64,000 nt of DNA from Nymphalis io (lineage: Eukaryota > Arthropoda > Insecta > Lepidoptera > Nymphalidae): NCBI RefSeq assembly GCF_905147045.1, contig NC_065908.1, positions 2,046,001 through 2,110,000 of the forward strand, in the 5' to 3' direction. The position numbers and the translations under genes were made by a program. Positions 12,160 through 22,937 of this stretch are shown here, one piece after another. How positions within the stretch are numbered: position 1 is the stretch's first letter; every line of letters starts with the position of its first letter. The notes beneath the pieces are model-generated. The model ran no database searches, was not told the DNA's origin, and was given only the letters and a program-made list of their open reading frames with translations.

Positions 12160-12526
12160 GATGATGATGTCCTCCTGACAGCCTGACAGACAGACTTTAG
12201 CCACGGCGGCGAATCTTGAGAGAAGTAAGCCAACTGCACAGGATATATTATAGCGTATAAGTATGTGTGCAAACACAGGTGCACTCTCTATTCCCTTATC
12301 TTATTCGATGGGACTGCAATCTGACACGACCGGAAAGAGTTCAAGACCAACGTTTTATGTAATTTTCTAGGCACGGAAGTGCACACTTTCAACTTCCAAA
12401 CTCCGGGGTGCTACTGAGAATCTTCGACAAAAAACTCAATATTTTTTTATTGGCCCGACCTGCGGCTTAAACTCAAGACCTCATGATCTGTGACCTTATA
12501 TCCAGCCACTAGACCAACGGGGAAAT
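12160..12526 (-). mobile_element. SINE family D, near full length
   Basis: Read on the minus strand: tRNA-like head (CCTCGTTGGT-type A box region, diverged), a GGGCCAATAAAAA segment, CTCAGTAGCACCCCGGAGTT, CCGGTCGTGTCAGATTGC, and a GAGGACATCATCATC-type trinucleotide tail. It is diverged, with no open frame. Best-preserved relative: 29082-29442. Confidence 0.8.
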
Positions 12527-12814
12527 CAACTCAATTAAGCTACTACTAAAATAAGCATGTAGTTAATATACAAAAAACAATATATCCTAGTTGGTGTTTA
12601 AAATTAAAATTAATAATTGAAAGAGAAAATATTAATTTTTCTTACTGTAGACGCTATTCTACACATTATCAAATTGTATCATTTATTTATAGGTTATAAT
12701 AACATACTACCGATTTTAATACTCGTTTTCGATGAACTAACAATTATTTTATTATTACCGTGAATTCGTTTGTGAGAATAGTAAATCGAAATTCAGAAAC
12801 GAATTTGTGTTAGT

Positions 12815-12985
12815 GAGCCAGTGTAATTTTATTACAGGCAAGGGATATAACAACTTAGTTCTTAATGGTGTCGTATAGGCGTTGAGAGGGAAGGAGTTAA
12901 TACTGCTTACAGATAAAAGATATATATATATATGCGGTGATGACCTGTATCCATCGCGTGGCCCGTTTACCAGTGAGCTTATTGA
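12815..12985 (+). repeat. Degenerate family B fragment
   Basis: GTGAGCCAGTGTAATTTTATTACAGGCAAGGGATATAACA and later GCGTGGCCCG match the middle and end of B, with the head missing and extra AT-rich insertions. Confidence 0.55.
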
Positions 12986-13027
12986 TATATGTATATTAAT
13001 AAAATAAATAAACTGTAATTACAATTT

Positions 13028-13200
13028 TTAATCGCTGCTTTGTATCGGATTCCAAGTACCCCTTCCAAGCGCCCCGAACATCGGAATACCCACTAAAAAG
13101 CAGCGGTACCCTTTCCGTCTTAACGAGGAGCGCCAGGGTATCGCTTGCGCATGCTACCGTAAGAGAATAAACCCCTAAGCGAGCTGCTGCAAATTCAATC
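13028..13200. repeat. GC-rich repeat-like segment
   Basis: CCCCTTCCAAGCGCCCCGAA, ACCCTTTCCGTC and GGAGCGCCAGGGTATCGC stand out from the AT-rich flanks and look like an untranslated end of a LINE (tentative, from memory). No open frame. The next element's end begins just downstream. Confidence 0.35.
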
Positions 13201-13378
13201 CTGAGTCGTTATATTAAAAGTTGTTGTTTTTTTCTTCCAAGAAATTTTTAATACTAGCCCAAAGGTAATTAAAATCATTCCGCGACCGTGCCTCGGAATA
13301 CCTAATTTCTCCGGTTCAGAAGGAATGTTATCGAACTATAAGAGTTTCACCTGTGCGAAGCCGGGACGGATCGCTAGT
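13201..13378 (+). mobile_element. Helitron-like element, 3' end (family H)
   Basis: The stretch ends CTGTGCGAAGCCGGGACGGA then TCGCTAGT. The hairpin-capable GCGAAGCCGGG followed by CTAGT is the usual end of lepidopteran Helitron-like elements. The 5' boundary is unclear. Confidence 0.55.
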
Positions 13379-13860
13379 GTATTATGAAACGTAAAAACCG
13401 CTGTATGAAATGATTATTATTATATTACATATGTCTTTAAATTGGTCTTACACATTTTATTTATTAAAGTGTCCTTTTTATTTAATTAAGATTAAAGAAG
13501 GATGTACTTAATTGAATTGAAAAAAAAACTTCTTTAAACCAGGCTTTTATTATAGCTAGATTGCAGAATGGATCTGGTTTTAAGTTCAACTTAATCCACA
13601 CATAAAAAAGTAAAATTAGAGCAGCGGCTTGCAAATGTCCCACAGCTGGGCAATGGTCTCCTTTTGAGGAGAAAGTTTGGAGCACATTCCCCCAAGCTGC
13701 ACCAGGATACACATTACACATGCGATAGAATTTCAGTCACTTAACATAATTTGTATTATAAACACAAATCAAGCACATAAAACTCAGAGGTCCATGCCTT
13801 GGTTTGAGATTCACGCTAACAGGCAAATTTAAAAATATAGTATTAAATAGTTTTTTTTAA
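13379..13860. other. Diverged SINE A remnant in AT-rich DNA
   Basis: At 13618-13740 the minus strand keeps degenerate family A words (CAATGGTCTCCTTTTGAGGAGAAAGTTTGGAGC). The 79-codon frame at 13482-13721 overlaps it. The rest is AT-rich with nothing recognised. Confidence 0.5.
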
Positions 13861-13865
13861 TCTTT

Positions 13866-13987
13866 TGGTGGGTAGTACACATTGGGTAGGTAACAATCGC
13901 TCATCACCTATTCTACCGCCAATCAGCATATCTGATGAGTGGGTGGTATCTACTCAGACGAACTGACACATAGCCCTACCATCAGTA
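13866..13987. repeat. Head-to-head inverted pair of family B 5' ends
   Basis: 13866-13920 reads as the B 5' end on the plus strand (GGGTAGG...CTCATCACCTATTCTACCGCC). 13929-13986 is the same B region on the minus strand (ATCTGATGAGTGGGTGGTATC...AGCCCTACCATCAG). Together they form a palindromic arrangement with an ~8 nt spacer. Confidence 0.65.
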
Positions 13988-14854
13988 ATTAGTATAACAA
14001 AAAATGAAAATGTCAAAAACTCAACATTATTTCCATTACACGAATAAATTTCAAATGAATTTAACGTTTTGTCATGAAAATCGACAAAACGCCTAGTATT
14101 ATACTAATGTTTAATTTTATTAGGTTTAGCAAAATGTTTCTTATTTAATACACCATAAAACCTATTTTCATTATTATTATTAAATATCCGTTACGTAATT
14201 AACGTCGATTGTACTCTAGAATCCTGCTACCACCTGTACCACAACAATAATGCCAATAACAACACTGAGTTTCAACAATAAACTAAAAGCATAAAACTGA
14301 CGAAATCAAGAATTAATGTGTATATATAAAAATTATAGTTTTAAAATAATCTTCTATAAAGTTAAACGCTGAAAAAAAATAATAAACACAAATATGTATG
14401 TGCGGAATTCACATAACTAATGTAAATAAATAGGAGATAAGAAATGCGTTTTAAAAGTAACCAGTCTCATTCGTTGATTGCAAATGATCTTATTAAGAAA
14501 ACATTTAAACCGCATGAAATCCCGTAATCCAACTTTAAAAAAGGGGGAATAATTTTAAACTGTATTGATTAATGATTAATTTACGGCGGCGTCTTTTGAT
14601 AATTTCATTTAATTTTTTTTATAAATTAAACGAAATGCGTTGTGTATTTTAAATGTTAATTGCGTAAGTGCCGTGTTACTTTTTTAAGCATTTCCTTTTA
14701 AATACTAGCTACCCATCCTGTCTTTGTACGATTGAATTAAGATTTTTTTAAATCTTTGAACCCGATTGCAACGCCTACCACATCCAATCGAAACAATCTA
14801 TCAAACTCAAACACACACAAAAAAATAAATCTACCTAGTCGTTTAGGACGAGTT
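13988..14854. other. AT-rich DNA, nothing recognised
   Basis: No repeat, gene or RNA signal identified. Confidence 0.5.
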
Positions 14855-15144
14855 CTTTTTTTATAGAATAGGAAGGCGGACGAGCATATGGGCCACCTAA
14901 TGGTAAGTGGTCATCAACGCCCTTAGACATTGGCATTGTAAGAAATGTCTAGTATTGCTTATATAGCCAATGCGCCACCAACATTGGGAACTAAGATTTT
15001 ATGTCCCTTGTGCCTGTAACTACACTGGCTCATTCACCCTTCAAACCGGAACACAACTATACCAAGTACTGCTGTTTTGCGGTAGAATATCTGATGAGTG
15101 GGTGGTACCTACCCAGACGAGCTTGCACAAAGCTCTACCACCAG
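14855..15144 (-). mobile_element. Repeat family B, near full length
   Basis: The minus strand runs from CTGGTGGTAGAGCTTTGTGC (15144) to GTCCGCCTTCCTATTCTATA plus oligo-A (14855). The plus-strand frames 14970-15206 and 15098-15289 are translations of it and its flank, not genes. Confidence 0.88.
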
Positions 15145-15322
15145 TGACAAACACGTACCGAACAATTATATGTATAAAAATAAAAGTATCAATATTAAAT
15201 TTGTAATCACGTGCCCTTCATTAATATTTATTTTGTTGTGTTTTGTATCATTAGTTTTTTTTATGAGCCACATTATTTACACTTCTTAACTAATTACAGT
15301 ATTATATCGATGTGATAAAAGT

Positions 15323-15380
15323 AAGTTAGTGTAGAACTCCAGGCTGCTACTGAGTATTTTTTACAAAAAACTTAATACCT
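15323..15380 (-). repeat. SINE family D fragment
   Basis: AACTCCAGGCTGCTACTGAG followed by an AAAAAACTTAATA stretch is the centre of family D. Confidence 0.5.
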
Positions 15381-16274
15381 TATTAAAACTTAATACCGGG
15401 ATCGTCAGCCTTACAACACCAATGTTACAGCACTGAGAACGGATCGTAGAGCTTTTGTTTAGATGGTTAAAGACGTAAAGTCTCGGAAGTGAAAGTTCAA
15501 TAGTAGTAGATACTTAAGATGATACTTCTTAAAAATCGTAAGAACTCGGACTCTGGTATGCGACCTTCAAGAGAAGAGTGTCCAGGCATCTTGTAGACAA
15601 GCGCGCAAAAAGACTAGACCTCATTATTGTCTTTTAGACGTGATAGTCATCAAATGCAAGACAAACCAATAATATGTATTAAAAAAATGCGTCAATTTTA
15701 AGTATTATGTAAAAATAATAACAAATTTTTGTTCAACGTCAGCTTAATAAAGTTACGCACTAAACTTAAGTTCAAATGTGACATGTCTAAATTAATAAAC
15801 TAAATTGTATATTAAACGATAAAAGGCAAGTTTCGTTTTCAATAATACAAATATTTTGCATAATACCAACGTTTGTCCGTTAGTTTATGTACACGAACTG
15901 GGTTAATTAATATATACGTAGCGAGATAATCTTAAACGCTTTAGAAGCTGTGATATCGACGTATTAAGACACCAGAGTGAAGTAATAGAATTAAATCTTT
16001 ACATAAAATTAAGTCGAACAAAGTCATTCGTGAACATAGCTTTAAAATATTCAACGCTTCGAAACAAATGTTGGATCAGATATAACTTTAAAATTCGATA
16101 CAAAATGGTACATGTGTGTGCTAAATGAAAGTCATATACATTACATTTTCGAGGAATGCTTAATATACTTTTTGACAATTAATCATAAGGTTGCATCAAA
16201 CATTCGTTGATAAATATTTAGGTGAAACCCAAATAGTTATTTATAAATAAAAATAATTAAACGTTATTAAAATA
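15381..16274. other. Unique DNA, no gene seen
   Basis: 15390-15650 is less AT-rich than average but has no open frame of note and no recognised repeat. The remainder is AT-rich. Confidence 0.45.
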
Positions 16275-16580
16275 GCCGAGATGGCCTTGTGGTTAGAACG
16301 CGTGAATCTTAACCGATGATCGTGGGTTCAAACCCGGGCAAGCACCGCTGAACTTTCATGTGCTTAATTTATGTTTATAATTCAACTCGTGCTTGACGGC
16401 GAAGGAAAATATCGCGAGGACTGCACGTGTCTAATTTCATTGAAATTCTGCCACATATGCATTCTACCAACCCGCATTGGAGCAGCGTGGTGGAATAAGC
16501 TCCAAACATTCTCCTCAAAAGGGAGAGGAGGCCTTAGCCCAGCAGAGGGACATTAACAGGCTGTTACTGTAATCTACTGT
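16275..16580 (+). mobile_element. SINE family A, near full length
   Basis: Head GCCGAGATGGCCTTGTGG, B box GGTTCAAACCCGGG at about 16325, body, and a TTACTGTAATCTACTGTA tail. The 61-codon frame 16371-16556 is translated SINE. Confidence 0.87.
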
Positions 16581-16796
16581 ATTCCATAACTTCAAATACA
16601 AAACAGATTTAACCAAGCAATAGTATCACATATTTTTATTATTAAATCGTCTAACTAATGGTCTATTTAAAGCCAACATGACTGGTAATTACTACTGAAT
16701 AATAATGTTTTCTTATAAATTAAATTCATAAACATTTTTATAATATTCGATAAGATATCGTTACCAATTTAAAATTACTATATAATCGTACGATAA

Positions 16797-17020
16797 TAAT
16801 AATAATATTGGGACATTGGCAGAGCTTGTACTATTGAAACCAGACAACTGATATACTACATATACTACTTCTCTTTTGTAAATACATACTTATATAGATA
16901 ATTACACCCAGACTCAGGACAAACAGACATGTTCATGCACACAGGTGTCTGTTCTGGGTGGGAATCGAACCCAAAACCTTCGTCAGCGTGAAAGGATCTA
17001 CCAACTACCCCAACCGGCCC
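16797..17020 (-). mobile_element. SINE family C, tRNA-derived
   Basis: Minus strand: GGGCCGGTTGGGGTAGTTGG (A-box region), GGTTTTGGGTTCGATTCCCACC (B box GGTTCGATTCC), AGAACAGACACCTGTGTGC, CTGAGTCTGGGTGTAATTATC, and an ATT-repeat tail (AATATTATTATTATT). Other copies: 31147, 42113, 53879 and 60852. Confidence 0.82.
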
Positions 17021-17840
17021 AATAACAATAAGAATAATATCGACTACTACAGTACTACAGTATACAGTTATATGGTTACGTCATTGTTCCGATATATTAA
17101 CCAAATTCTATTGAGAAATATAAAATTGTTTTCATAACAATTTTATTTTTTATGTTTCTACGAATTGAAAACTATTAATTTAATCCACGCACTCCACTTT
17201 ATTTTGTATCGCACGTTTATAAAATAACACATTAATCAAACTTTGATTTAATTTATTAGAGATATAATATAATAGATTATTAATAATATAATATTAGTAG
17301 TTGTATAAGTTTTAATATTATAATATATATCCATGAAGTATACCTTGAGCCAAACAACATTAAGATCATGAAGATTGAACGCCTACGTTGTAAGTCACAA
17401 GAATGAAGTCGGACTCAAGCCGGAGATTCAATCACACGATCGCAGAAGCCAAAGCAAGCACAAACTAAGATGCTGATGAATGAGATGTTTAAGATGCTAA
17501 TGACAAAAGTCTTATGTCAGTGCTTAGTGACAGATAATAACAAAGATACACTCTGTTGGACTAAGATTTATAATGCTCATAATTAATGTTTTGTATGCGT
17601 TGTCCTTTAAGAATAAAACTTAGTAACTACTCCTTTATAAATTTAATATTAAAATTAGATAATTTATCCTTAAAATATATAAATATATATTAAACGAATT
17701 TGATAGAAATAAAAATGGCGCTATCCTTTTTTGATCCTATACATTAGTAAGATAAAGCATTTTTAGTACTTTTAAATTAGTATAGCTTAGAAATAGTGGC
17801 TCATCACAGGTTAGTTTTTTTAAATTGCGGAGTTTGCCAA
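17021..17840. other. Unique DNA with purine-rich patch
   Basis: 17340-17560 is less AT-rich, with a short direct repeat of AAGATGCTNATGA (about 17469 and 17493), and matches none of the repeat families here. The rest is AT-rich. No open frame of interest. Confidence 0.4.
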
Positions 17841-18154
17841 AATTATGTCCATCTGATTCAATTTTAGGCGCGACGGCGGACAATCTCATAGACGCCGCGT
17901 AGGAGGTATTACAGTGCGTAAATGTGTGCAATAGCACAGATGCACTCACTATTTTTCTCACTCTCATAATCCGATGGGAACGTGATCCAAAGTTACCAAA
18001 GAGAGATCAGGCGTAAGACCAAGGTCATTACATAATTTCCAACCCACAGGAGCGTAAAGCAAAATATGACAAATATTTCAATAACTATTTTAAAGCCTGG
18101 ACTAGGTTTCCATCTTACGATCTGCTTTTTAAGCTAGTTAGATAAACGAGGCAG
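17841..18154 (-). mobile_element. SINE family D, diverged
   Basis: Keeps CTCATAATCCGATGGGAACG and GATAAACGAGGCAG (tRNA head complement) at its two ends. The centre is partly deleted or diverged. The 76-codon minus frame 17737-17967 overlaps it and is not a gene. Confidence 0.65.
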
Positions 18155-18493
18155 TTGCGACCAGTTCCTGGAAAACATTCACCATATTCGTAATAAGTTT
18201 GTCAGTGTGAGAACATTTTGTTACGTCGTAAAGTGCGAAGTAAAGTCAGGAGCGATTAATAGTACTATCGGTTCAATAAATTAACGTGCTTATGACAAAT
18301 TCATTAATACACGAACAGATAGCAATGAATATATTTATAATTTCACGCTAACACACAAATTATGTTGAGTAAATATGATTCAATTGAAATATTAATGATT
18401 TCGTTTGAAATATCATTAGTAATGCTTAAACGTCGGTTTCGTTTATGAGTTTATAAATTGGGAGAAATATGTAATTAAATTTAAAATTAAAAA

Positions 18494-18620
18494 AATACAC
18501 ATTCCAAAATTATAGAAAAAACACGCCGTCTAAAAGATTGTCCTGTGGCATTGTACCCAAGACGCTGGCACCATTGCCTCTATGCACCGCTAGACTCAGC
18601 TTTTGAGTTAAATAAGCGCC
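18494..18620 (+). repeat. Dispersed repeat E, copy 1
   Basis: CACGCCGTCTAAAAGATTGT, GGCATTGTACCCAAGACGCTGG, CATTGCCTCTATGCACCGCTAGAC and GTTAAATAAG match 40648-40770 in inverted orientation over about 120 bases. Family unknown to me. Confidence 0.75.
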
Positions 18621-18814
18621 AGCTCTTGGGTCACCAGAAGTGTGGAGCAGTTTCTTAAAAAGATCTTTTATGATTTTTTTTTGTATCAGATGACCATGGA
18701 CTTAATGATTTAAATATTAAATTTTAAAATTTTAAATGTTAAAATGATAGCATACACATTGATAGTAAAAGAGATGTTAAGCAATGTATATCTGATACGT
18801 GAAATTTAGTAAAT

Positions 18815-19110
18815 AGGTTGTTTGTGCTTATAATTACACTAGCTTAATCATTATTCAATACAGTTTGTTTGGTTTTGTTGACTTGACACCTGAAATTGGT
18901 CACAGTCATATGTAGCATAAAACTATCACTGGCATACGACAAGGGCAAAGAAAAATCTCGATCCCAAGCTGTGTTACTTTAATATACAGAGACATAACAC
19001 GTTAGTTTCCAAAGTTGGTAAAACGTTGGCAAAGCTAATGGGGATGGGTAATTTCTAGCGTTTGTTACAGCGCCAATGTAATAGACATGCGCCTATTATA
19101 AAAAAATAAA
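18815..19110 (+). repeat. Degenerate family B copy
   Basis: TATAATTACACTAGCTTAATC, ACATAACACGTTAGTTTCCAAAGTTGG and ATTATAAAAAAATAA follow the order of B, with much divergence and insertions. Confidence 0.45.
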
Positions 19111-19624
19111 TTGATATAATTATTTTAACATTGTACGGAACCTTAGTTTGCGTACGCTCGAACTTGACTAGATATGTTTTGATATATAACAGCAATGCCT
19201 ATGGCTTAGATATCTAAAGCATTTTAATACACAAATTATCCGTCGGTAACGCAAATACCTATCAATGGGGTATTATCTCAGGATCGTGACTTGAGGCCAA
19301 CTGAGCACTAAATGCAAGGCGATGAGGCGATATTTTATAGAAGTTAAACAATTCGTTTTGCTTAAGGCTGGTAGAGTTATCAACGAAGCGTAATACCAAA
19401 GCGGCTTAATATAAAAACCCGTGTTTTAGATGTCGTTTCATTATCATTTCACGCATCAGTAGTAATAGAAAAGTTTCACCCTAGTTTAAATTTTTGAACA
19501 CTCCATTAAAGAAAATAAGCTCATAATAGTTCAATATTAATCAATAGAATGATAATGAAATGTTTTATTTACATAAATCTTTTAAAAGCACGAACAATAT
19601 ATTTAAATGAATGCACCCAAGTAC

Positions 19625-19829
19625 TTTTTTTATATATTTTATAGGTAGTATTTTATAGGTTTTTATATATTTTATAGGTAGGCGGACGAGCATATGTGCC
19701 ACGTGATAGTAAGTGGTCACCAACGCCTATAGACATTGGCATCGTAAAAAATGTTAACCATCGCTTACTTCGCCAATGCGCCACCAACCTTGGGAACTAA
19801 GATGTTATGTCCCTTGTGCCTGTTACACT
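19625..19829 (-). mobile_element. Family B, 5'-truncated, with a duplicated tail
   Basis: 19677-19829 is a B 3' half on the minus strand (GGCGGACGAGCATATG...CTTGTGCCTGTTA). Its oligo-A end is replaced by three imperfect units of TATATTTTATAGGTA-like sequence at 19629-19680, a local tandem expansion. Confidence 0.7.
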
Positions 19830-20184
19830 TATAGTCTACACTTATATGTTTCTTTAACGTCTAATTATATGGCCTTACAACACTAATTACTGTAAATATT
19901 ATAGCTTTTTAATAGCTACTAATCACTAGCTTTACGTGGAGAGTTGCTTAAACGGATGGTTCAGTTTTTGCTCGAAAGCAATTTATACTGAACTTTATCG
20001 CTATAAATCTTTGGAAGTTGAGTGTTGCAACCAAACTAATCTATCGTTTGACGATGTATTTTAATCAAAATCTGTTTATATAACCAATTAAGCATTTCTA
20101 AAGGTGACTCTTAGTAACTTGTAACTCCTAACGAGATAAGAGACTACATAGTTGAAATTATTACATGTTATCTTTTAGACGAAG

Positions 20185-20404
20185 GCTTAGAGATTATTTC
20201 ACCACGCCGCTTCAATGCGGGTTGGTGGAATACACATGTGGCCAAATTTCAGTGAAATTGGGCACATGCATATTTCCTCAAGATGTTTTCCTTCACCGTC
20301 AAGCACAAAATAAGCACATGAAACATTTAGTAGTGCTTGCCCGGGTACGAACCCACGATCATCGATTAAGATTCACGCTATTCTAACCGTTGGACTATAT
20401 CGGC
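20185..20404 (-). mobile_element. SINE family A, 3'-truncated
   Basis: Minus-strand head ATAGTCCAACGGTTAGAATAG (A box), B box around 20345, and a body extending to 20185. The tail is missing and replaced by unrelated sequence. Frame 20165-20386 is translated SINE. Confidence 0.75.
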
Positions 20405-20819
20405 TTTATAAATTAACGGTACTCATTAAAATGTAAGTGTTATAATCATTTTTTTACTAGCAATCAATAAACATAAATCAGGTTCAATCACGCGCTACAT
20501 ATTTAAATAAAATGTTATTTGTTACTGTAATATAACATCGGAATATAAATAACAGTTTTATATTCTACAGAAATTGTATGTGAACTAACGTGTATATATA
20601 AGCTATGTGCGCATCGTTTGATATGATATTATATCACCTTCATTCATCTACATATATAATAACATTGAATACGTACTTGTGTATTTGTGTTTTGTAATCA
20701 TAGTGAAAGTACTGGATCTCCCGGTAAAGCGTAGTAATTATTCAATTCAATATCTTTATTTGCATAGATTGAGTTACTTTAAATATTATTTTATTTATGT
20801 ATCTTACAATCTGTCGTAA
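20405..20819. other. AT-rich spacer with possible LINE tail
   Basis: CAATTCAATATCTTTATTTGC at 20743-20765 could be the reverse of a LINE AATAAA-type 3' end. Nothing else seen. Confidence 0.4.
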
Positions 20820-20849
20820 ATAGCTATCACCTCAGTACTTTGTAAGGTG

Positions 20850-21509
20850 ATGGAACGGATTTTAAACAACCAACTGATCCATTACCTAGAAGATCACTGT
20901 CTAATTAATGATCGTCAGTACGGGTTTCGACCAAAACGGTCCACAGGTGATCTTCTAGCGTACGTAACACACCTCTGGGGTGAAGCTATCGACAAGCATG
21001 GAGAATCGTTGGCTGTCAGCCTCGATATCTCCAAGGCTTTCGACAGGGTCTGGCACAGAAGTCTTCTCTTTCAGCTATGCACCTGGATTGCCAGCTTCCT
21101 ACACAAGCGTAGCCTTCGTGTTTTAGTTGATGGTTGCGCTTCACAATTCTATGTAGTGAATGCTGGGGTCCCCCAGGGATCTGTGCTATCTCCGACACTC
21201 TTTCTTTTGCATATCAATGATATGCTCTCTCATGGGAACATACATTGCTATGCAGACGATAGTACAGTGCATGGTGGATACCACGGACGCGCAGTGGCTG
21301 GGCGGGCTGAAATTGAGGAGAAGCGGAAGGATCTTGTCATTGAACTCGATAGAACATTAGAGCTCATCGCCAAATGGGGCTCTGATAATCTTGTTGAGTT
21401 TAATGCCAAGAAAACACAGGTATGCGCTCTCACAGCGAAAAAGTCAGCATTTTCCCCTCTTCCCTCCCTCTGTGGTATTCCGCTGGTGATGCAAAGCAAT
21501 GGGGATTGA
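20850..21509 (+). pseudogene. Reverse transcriptase fragment, palm domain (LINE)
   Basis: Residue numbers are counted from the in-frame GTG at 20847. Visible RT blocks: RQYGFRPKRST at 23-33; block A SLDISKAFDRVWH at 58-70, with the first catalytic Asp; block B AGVPQGSVLSPTLF at 106-119; and block C CYADD at 134-138, with the catalytic Asp pair (near 21249). Between SLLFQL and CTWIASFLH roughly ten residues expected in this family are missing, an in-frame deletion. The frame is open back to a stop at 20817, and ATG 20850 is only the first Met, not a true start, because the element is truncated. It ends at a stop after a frameshift near 21500. Confidence 0.9.
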
Positions 21510-21798
21510 CGTTCGCTGCGACCTTAGTCCAAGGGATTACATCGAGGCTGTTATAAAAACAGCTTCACGGAAACTCGGAGTTCTGAACAAGGTGCGGCGT
21601 TTTTTCACGCCACAACAACTGTGCCTGCTGTACAAAACACAGGTACGGTCTTGCGTAGAATATTGCTCGCACCTTTGGGATGGCTCCGCTAAGTACCTAC
21701 TGGAGGCCTTGGACCGGTTGCAGCGACGTGCCGTACGCATTATTGGCGACGTAAAGGTCTCAAACACCCTTGAACTTTACAATTGCGTCGTGAGATAG
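21499..21798 (+). pseudogene. Reverse transcriptase fragment, thumb region (LINE)
   Basis: Continues the same protein in another frame after a small deletion near 21500. It carries typical post-palm motifs: IKTASRKLGVLNKVRRFF, LYKTQVRSCVEYCSHLWDG and LDRLQRRAVRIIGD. It runs out at a stop at about 21796, where a second frameshift moves the coding to the next frame. Confidence 0.85.
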
Positions 21799-22091
21799 CA
21801 GCACTGAGCGCTTTCTATCGACTGTATCACGGCGAGTGCTCTGAGGAATTATTCTCTCTAATTCCTGCTTCCCCCTTCCTTCTTAAGTCCACGCGAGCTG
21901 GTTCTCGATGTCACCGCCTAACTGTGACATTAATTCCATTGCGAACAAAGAAATTTGGCAACTCCTTTCTTTGTCGCACTTCCAAAAAATGGAATTCCTT
22001 ACCAGCTCACGTGTTCCCCTCCTCTTACGACCCGGGTTCCTTCAAACGAGGCGTGAAGAGGCTTGCGGGCCGGCAAGGCGAAGGCGGCTAG
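21783..22091 (+). pseudogene. Reverse transcriptase fragment, C-terminus (LINE)
   Basis: LRREIAALSAFYRLYHGECS, then a C-terminal KKWNSLPAHVFPSSYDPGSF and a basic end (KRGVKRL), as in jockey/CR1-type proteins. The stop at 22089-22091 probably corresponds to the ancestral ORF2 stop, since the 3' UTR follows directly. Confidence 0.82.
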
Positions 22092-22233
22092 TGCAGAACG
22101 TTTTTTCCGTCTGCACTGGCTGTCGTCGCGTTTGGACTCTACTACCACTTACCATCAGGTGGAGTAGAGTCATTTGCCCTCCCGGCAAATATAAAAAAAA
22201 AATGATATGCAAATATAATAGGATTCTTAATCT

Positions 22234-22446
22234 GGTAACAGCCTGTGAATGTCCCACTGCTGGGCTAGGGCCTCCTAGGGAGGTGGTGGAATAAGCTCCA
22301 CCACGCTGTTCCAATGCGGGTGGGTGGAATACACATGAGATGAATTATAATCACAAATTAATCACATGAAAATTCAGTGGTGCTTGCCCGGGTTTGAACC
22401 CACGATCATCGGTTAAGATTCACGCATTCTTACCACTCACTCTTCT
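22234..22446 (-). mobile_element. SINE family A with internal micro-inversion
   Basis: Flanked by the 10 bp direct repeat TTCTTAATCT (22224-22233 and 22447-22456). Inside, the GTGGTGGAATAAGCTCC segment is partly inverted (AGGTGGTGGAATAAGCTCCACCACG on the plus strand, where TTATTCCACCACG is expected). About 80 bases of the body are deleted, and the extreme head is missing. It sits just downstream of the LINE tail. Frames 21908-22294 and 22042-22314 run from the LINE into it. Confidence 0.8.
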
Positions 22447-22456
22447 TTCTTAATCT

Positions 22457-22930
22457 ACTTTTAGACTGAATACAATTAAAATTACATAGTTTTATAAAAA
22501 AAATAATTATAATTATGTAAAAAATAAAATAATGCTTAAAAATAATATATCATCAGATTTCGACATCCACATAATCGAATCAAATTAAATGTTAATTATA
22601 AATTTGTGTCCATTAAATAATCCCTAAAAGAAAATTATAATTTATTTAACAAAATTTACTAACGAAGTAAGATCGAATTAAAATCGCTACGGCTTATTAT
22701 GCTATTTTCGCTGGTGGTCGGGATTTGTGCAAGCTAGTTCGGTACGTTTGGTCAATAATTCTAAGCCATACTTTACTAAGTTAGAAATAAATTTTTCGAT
22801 GTTATATTCTGAATGATCGCTGTAAATTACACATCTGTCATAAAATTATTATAATATTTATCGAATTGTAAAAAAACCTAATAATAAAACACGTTTGTAA
22901 TATTTTTACTTTTCACTTTCTTTATGATTT
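22457..22930. other. AT-rich DNA with a B head fragment
   Basis: GCTGGTGGTCGGGATTTGTGC at 22710-22745 is the 5' end of family B, broken off. Otherwise nothing recognised. Confidence 0.5.
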
Positions 22931-22937
22931 TACACTA

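Larger units (their letters stand above)
20820..22202 (+). mobile_element. 5'-truncated jockey/CR1-like LINE (non-LTR retrotransposon)
   Basis: The only substantial coding remnant in the window. It contains the C-terminal two thirds of a reverse transcriptase spread over three overlapping reading frames, then a 3' UTR ending GGAGTAGAGTCATTTGCCC...ATAAAAAAAAA. It lacks ORF1, the endonuclease and the RT N-terminus. An in-frame deletion and two frameshifts make it inactive. Its 3' tail recurs at 2622-2699. The clade (jockey/CR1 group) is inferred from the RT motifs and the WNSLPAHVFP-type C-terminus; a phylogeny would be needed to place it. Confidence 0.9.

Noticed and set aside
21016..21499. 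Minus-strand frames inside the LINE
   Set aside because: They are antisense shadows of the reverse transcriptase.
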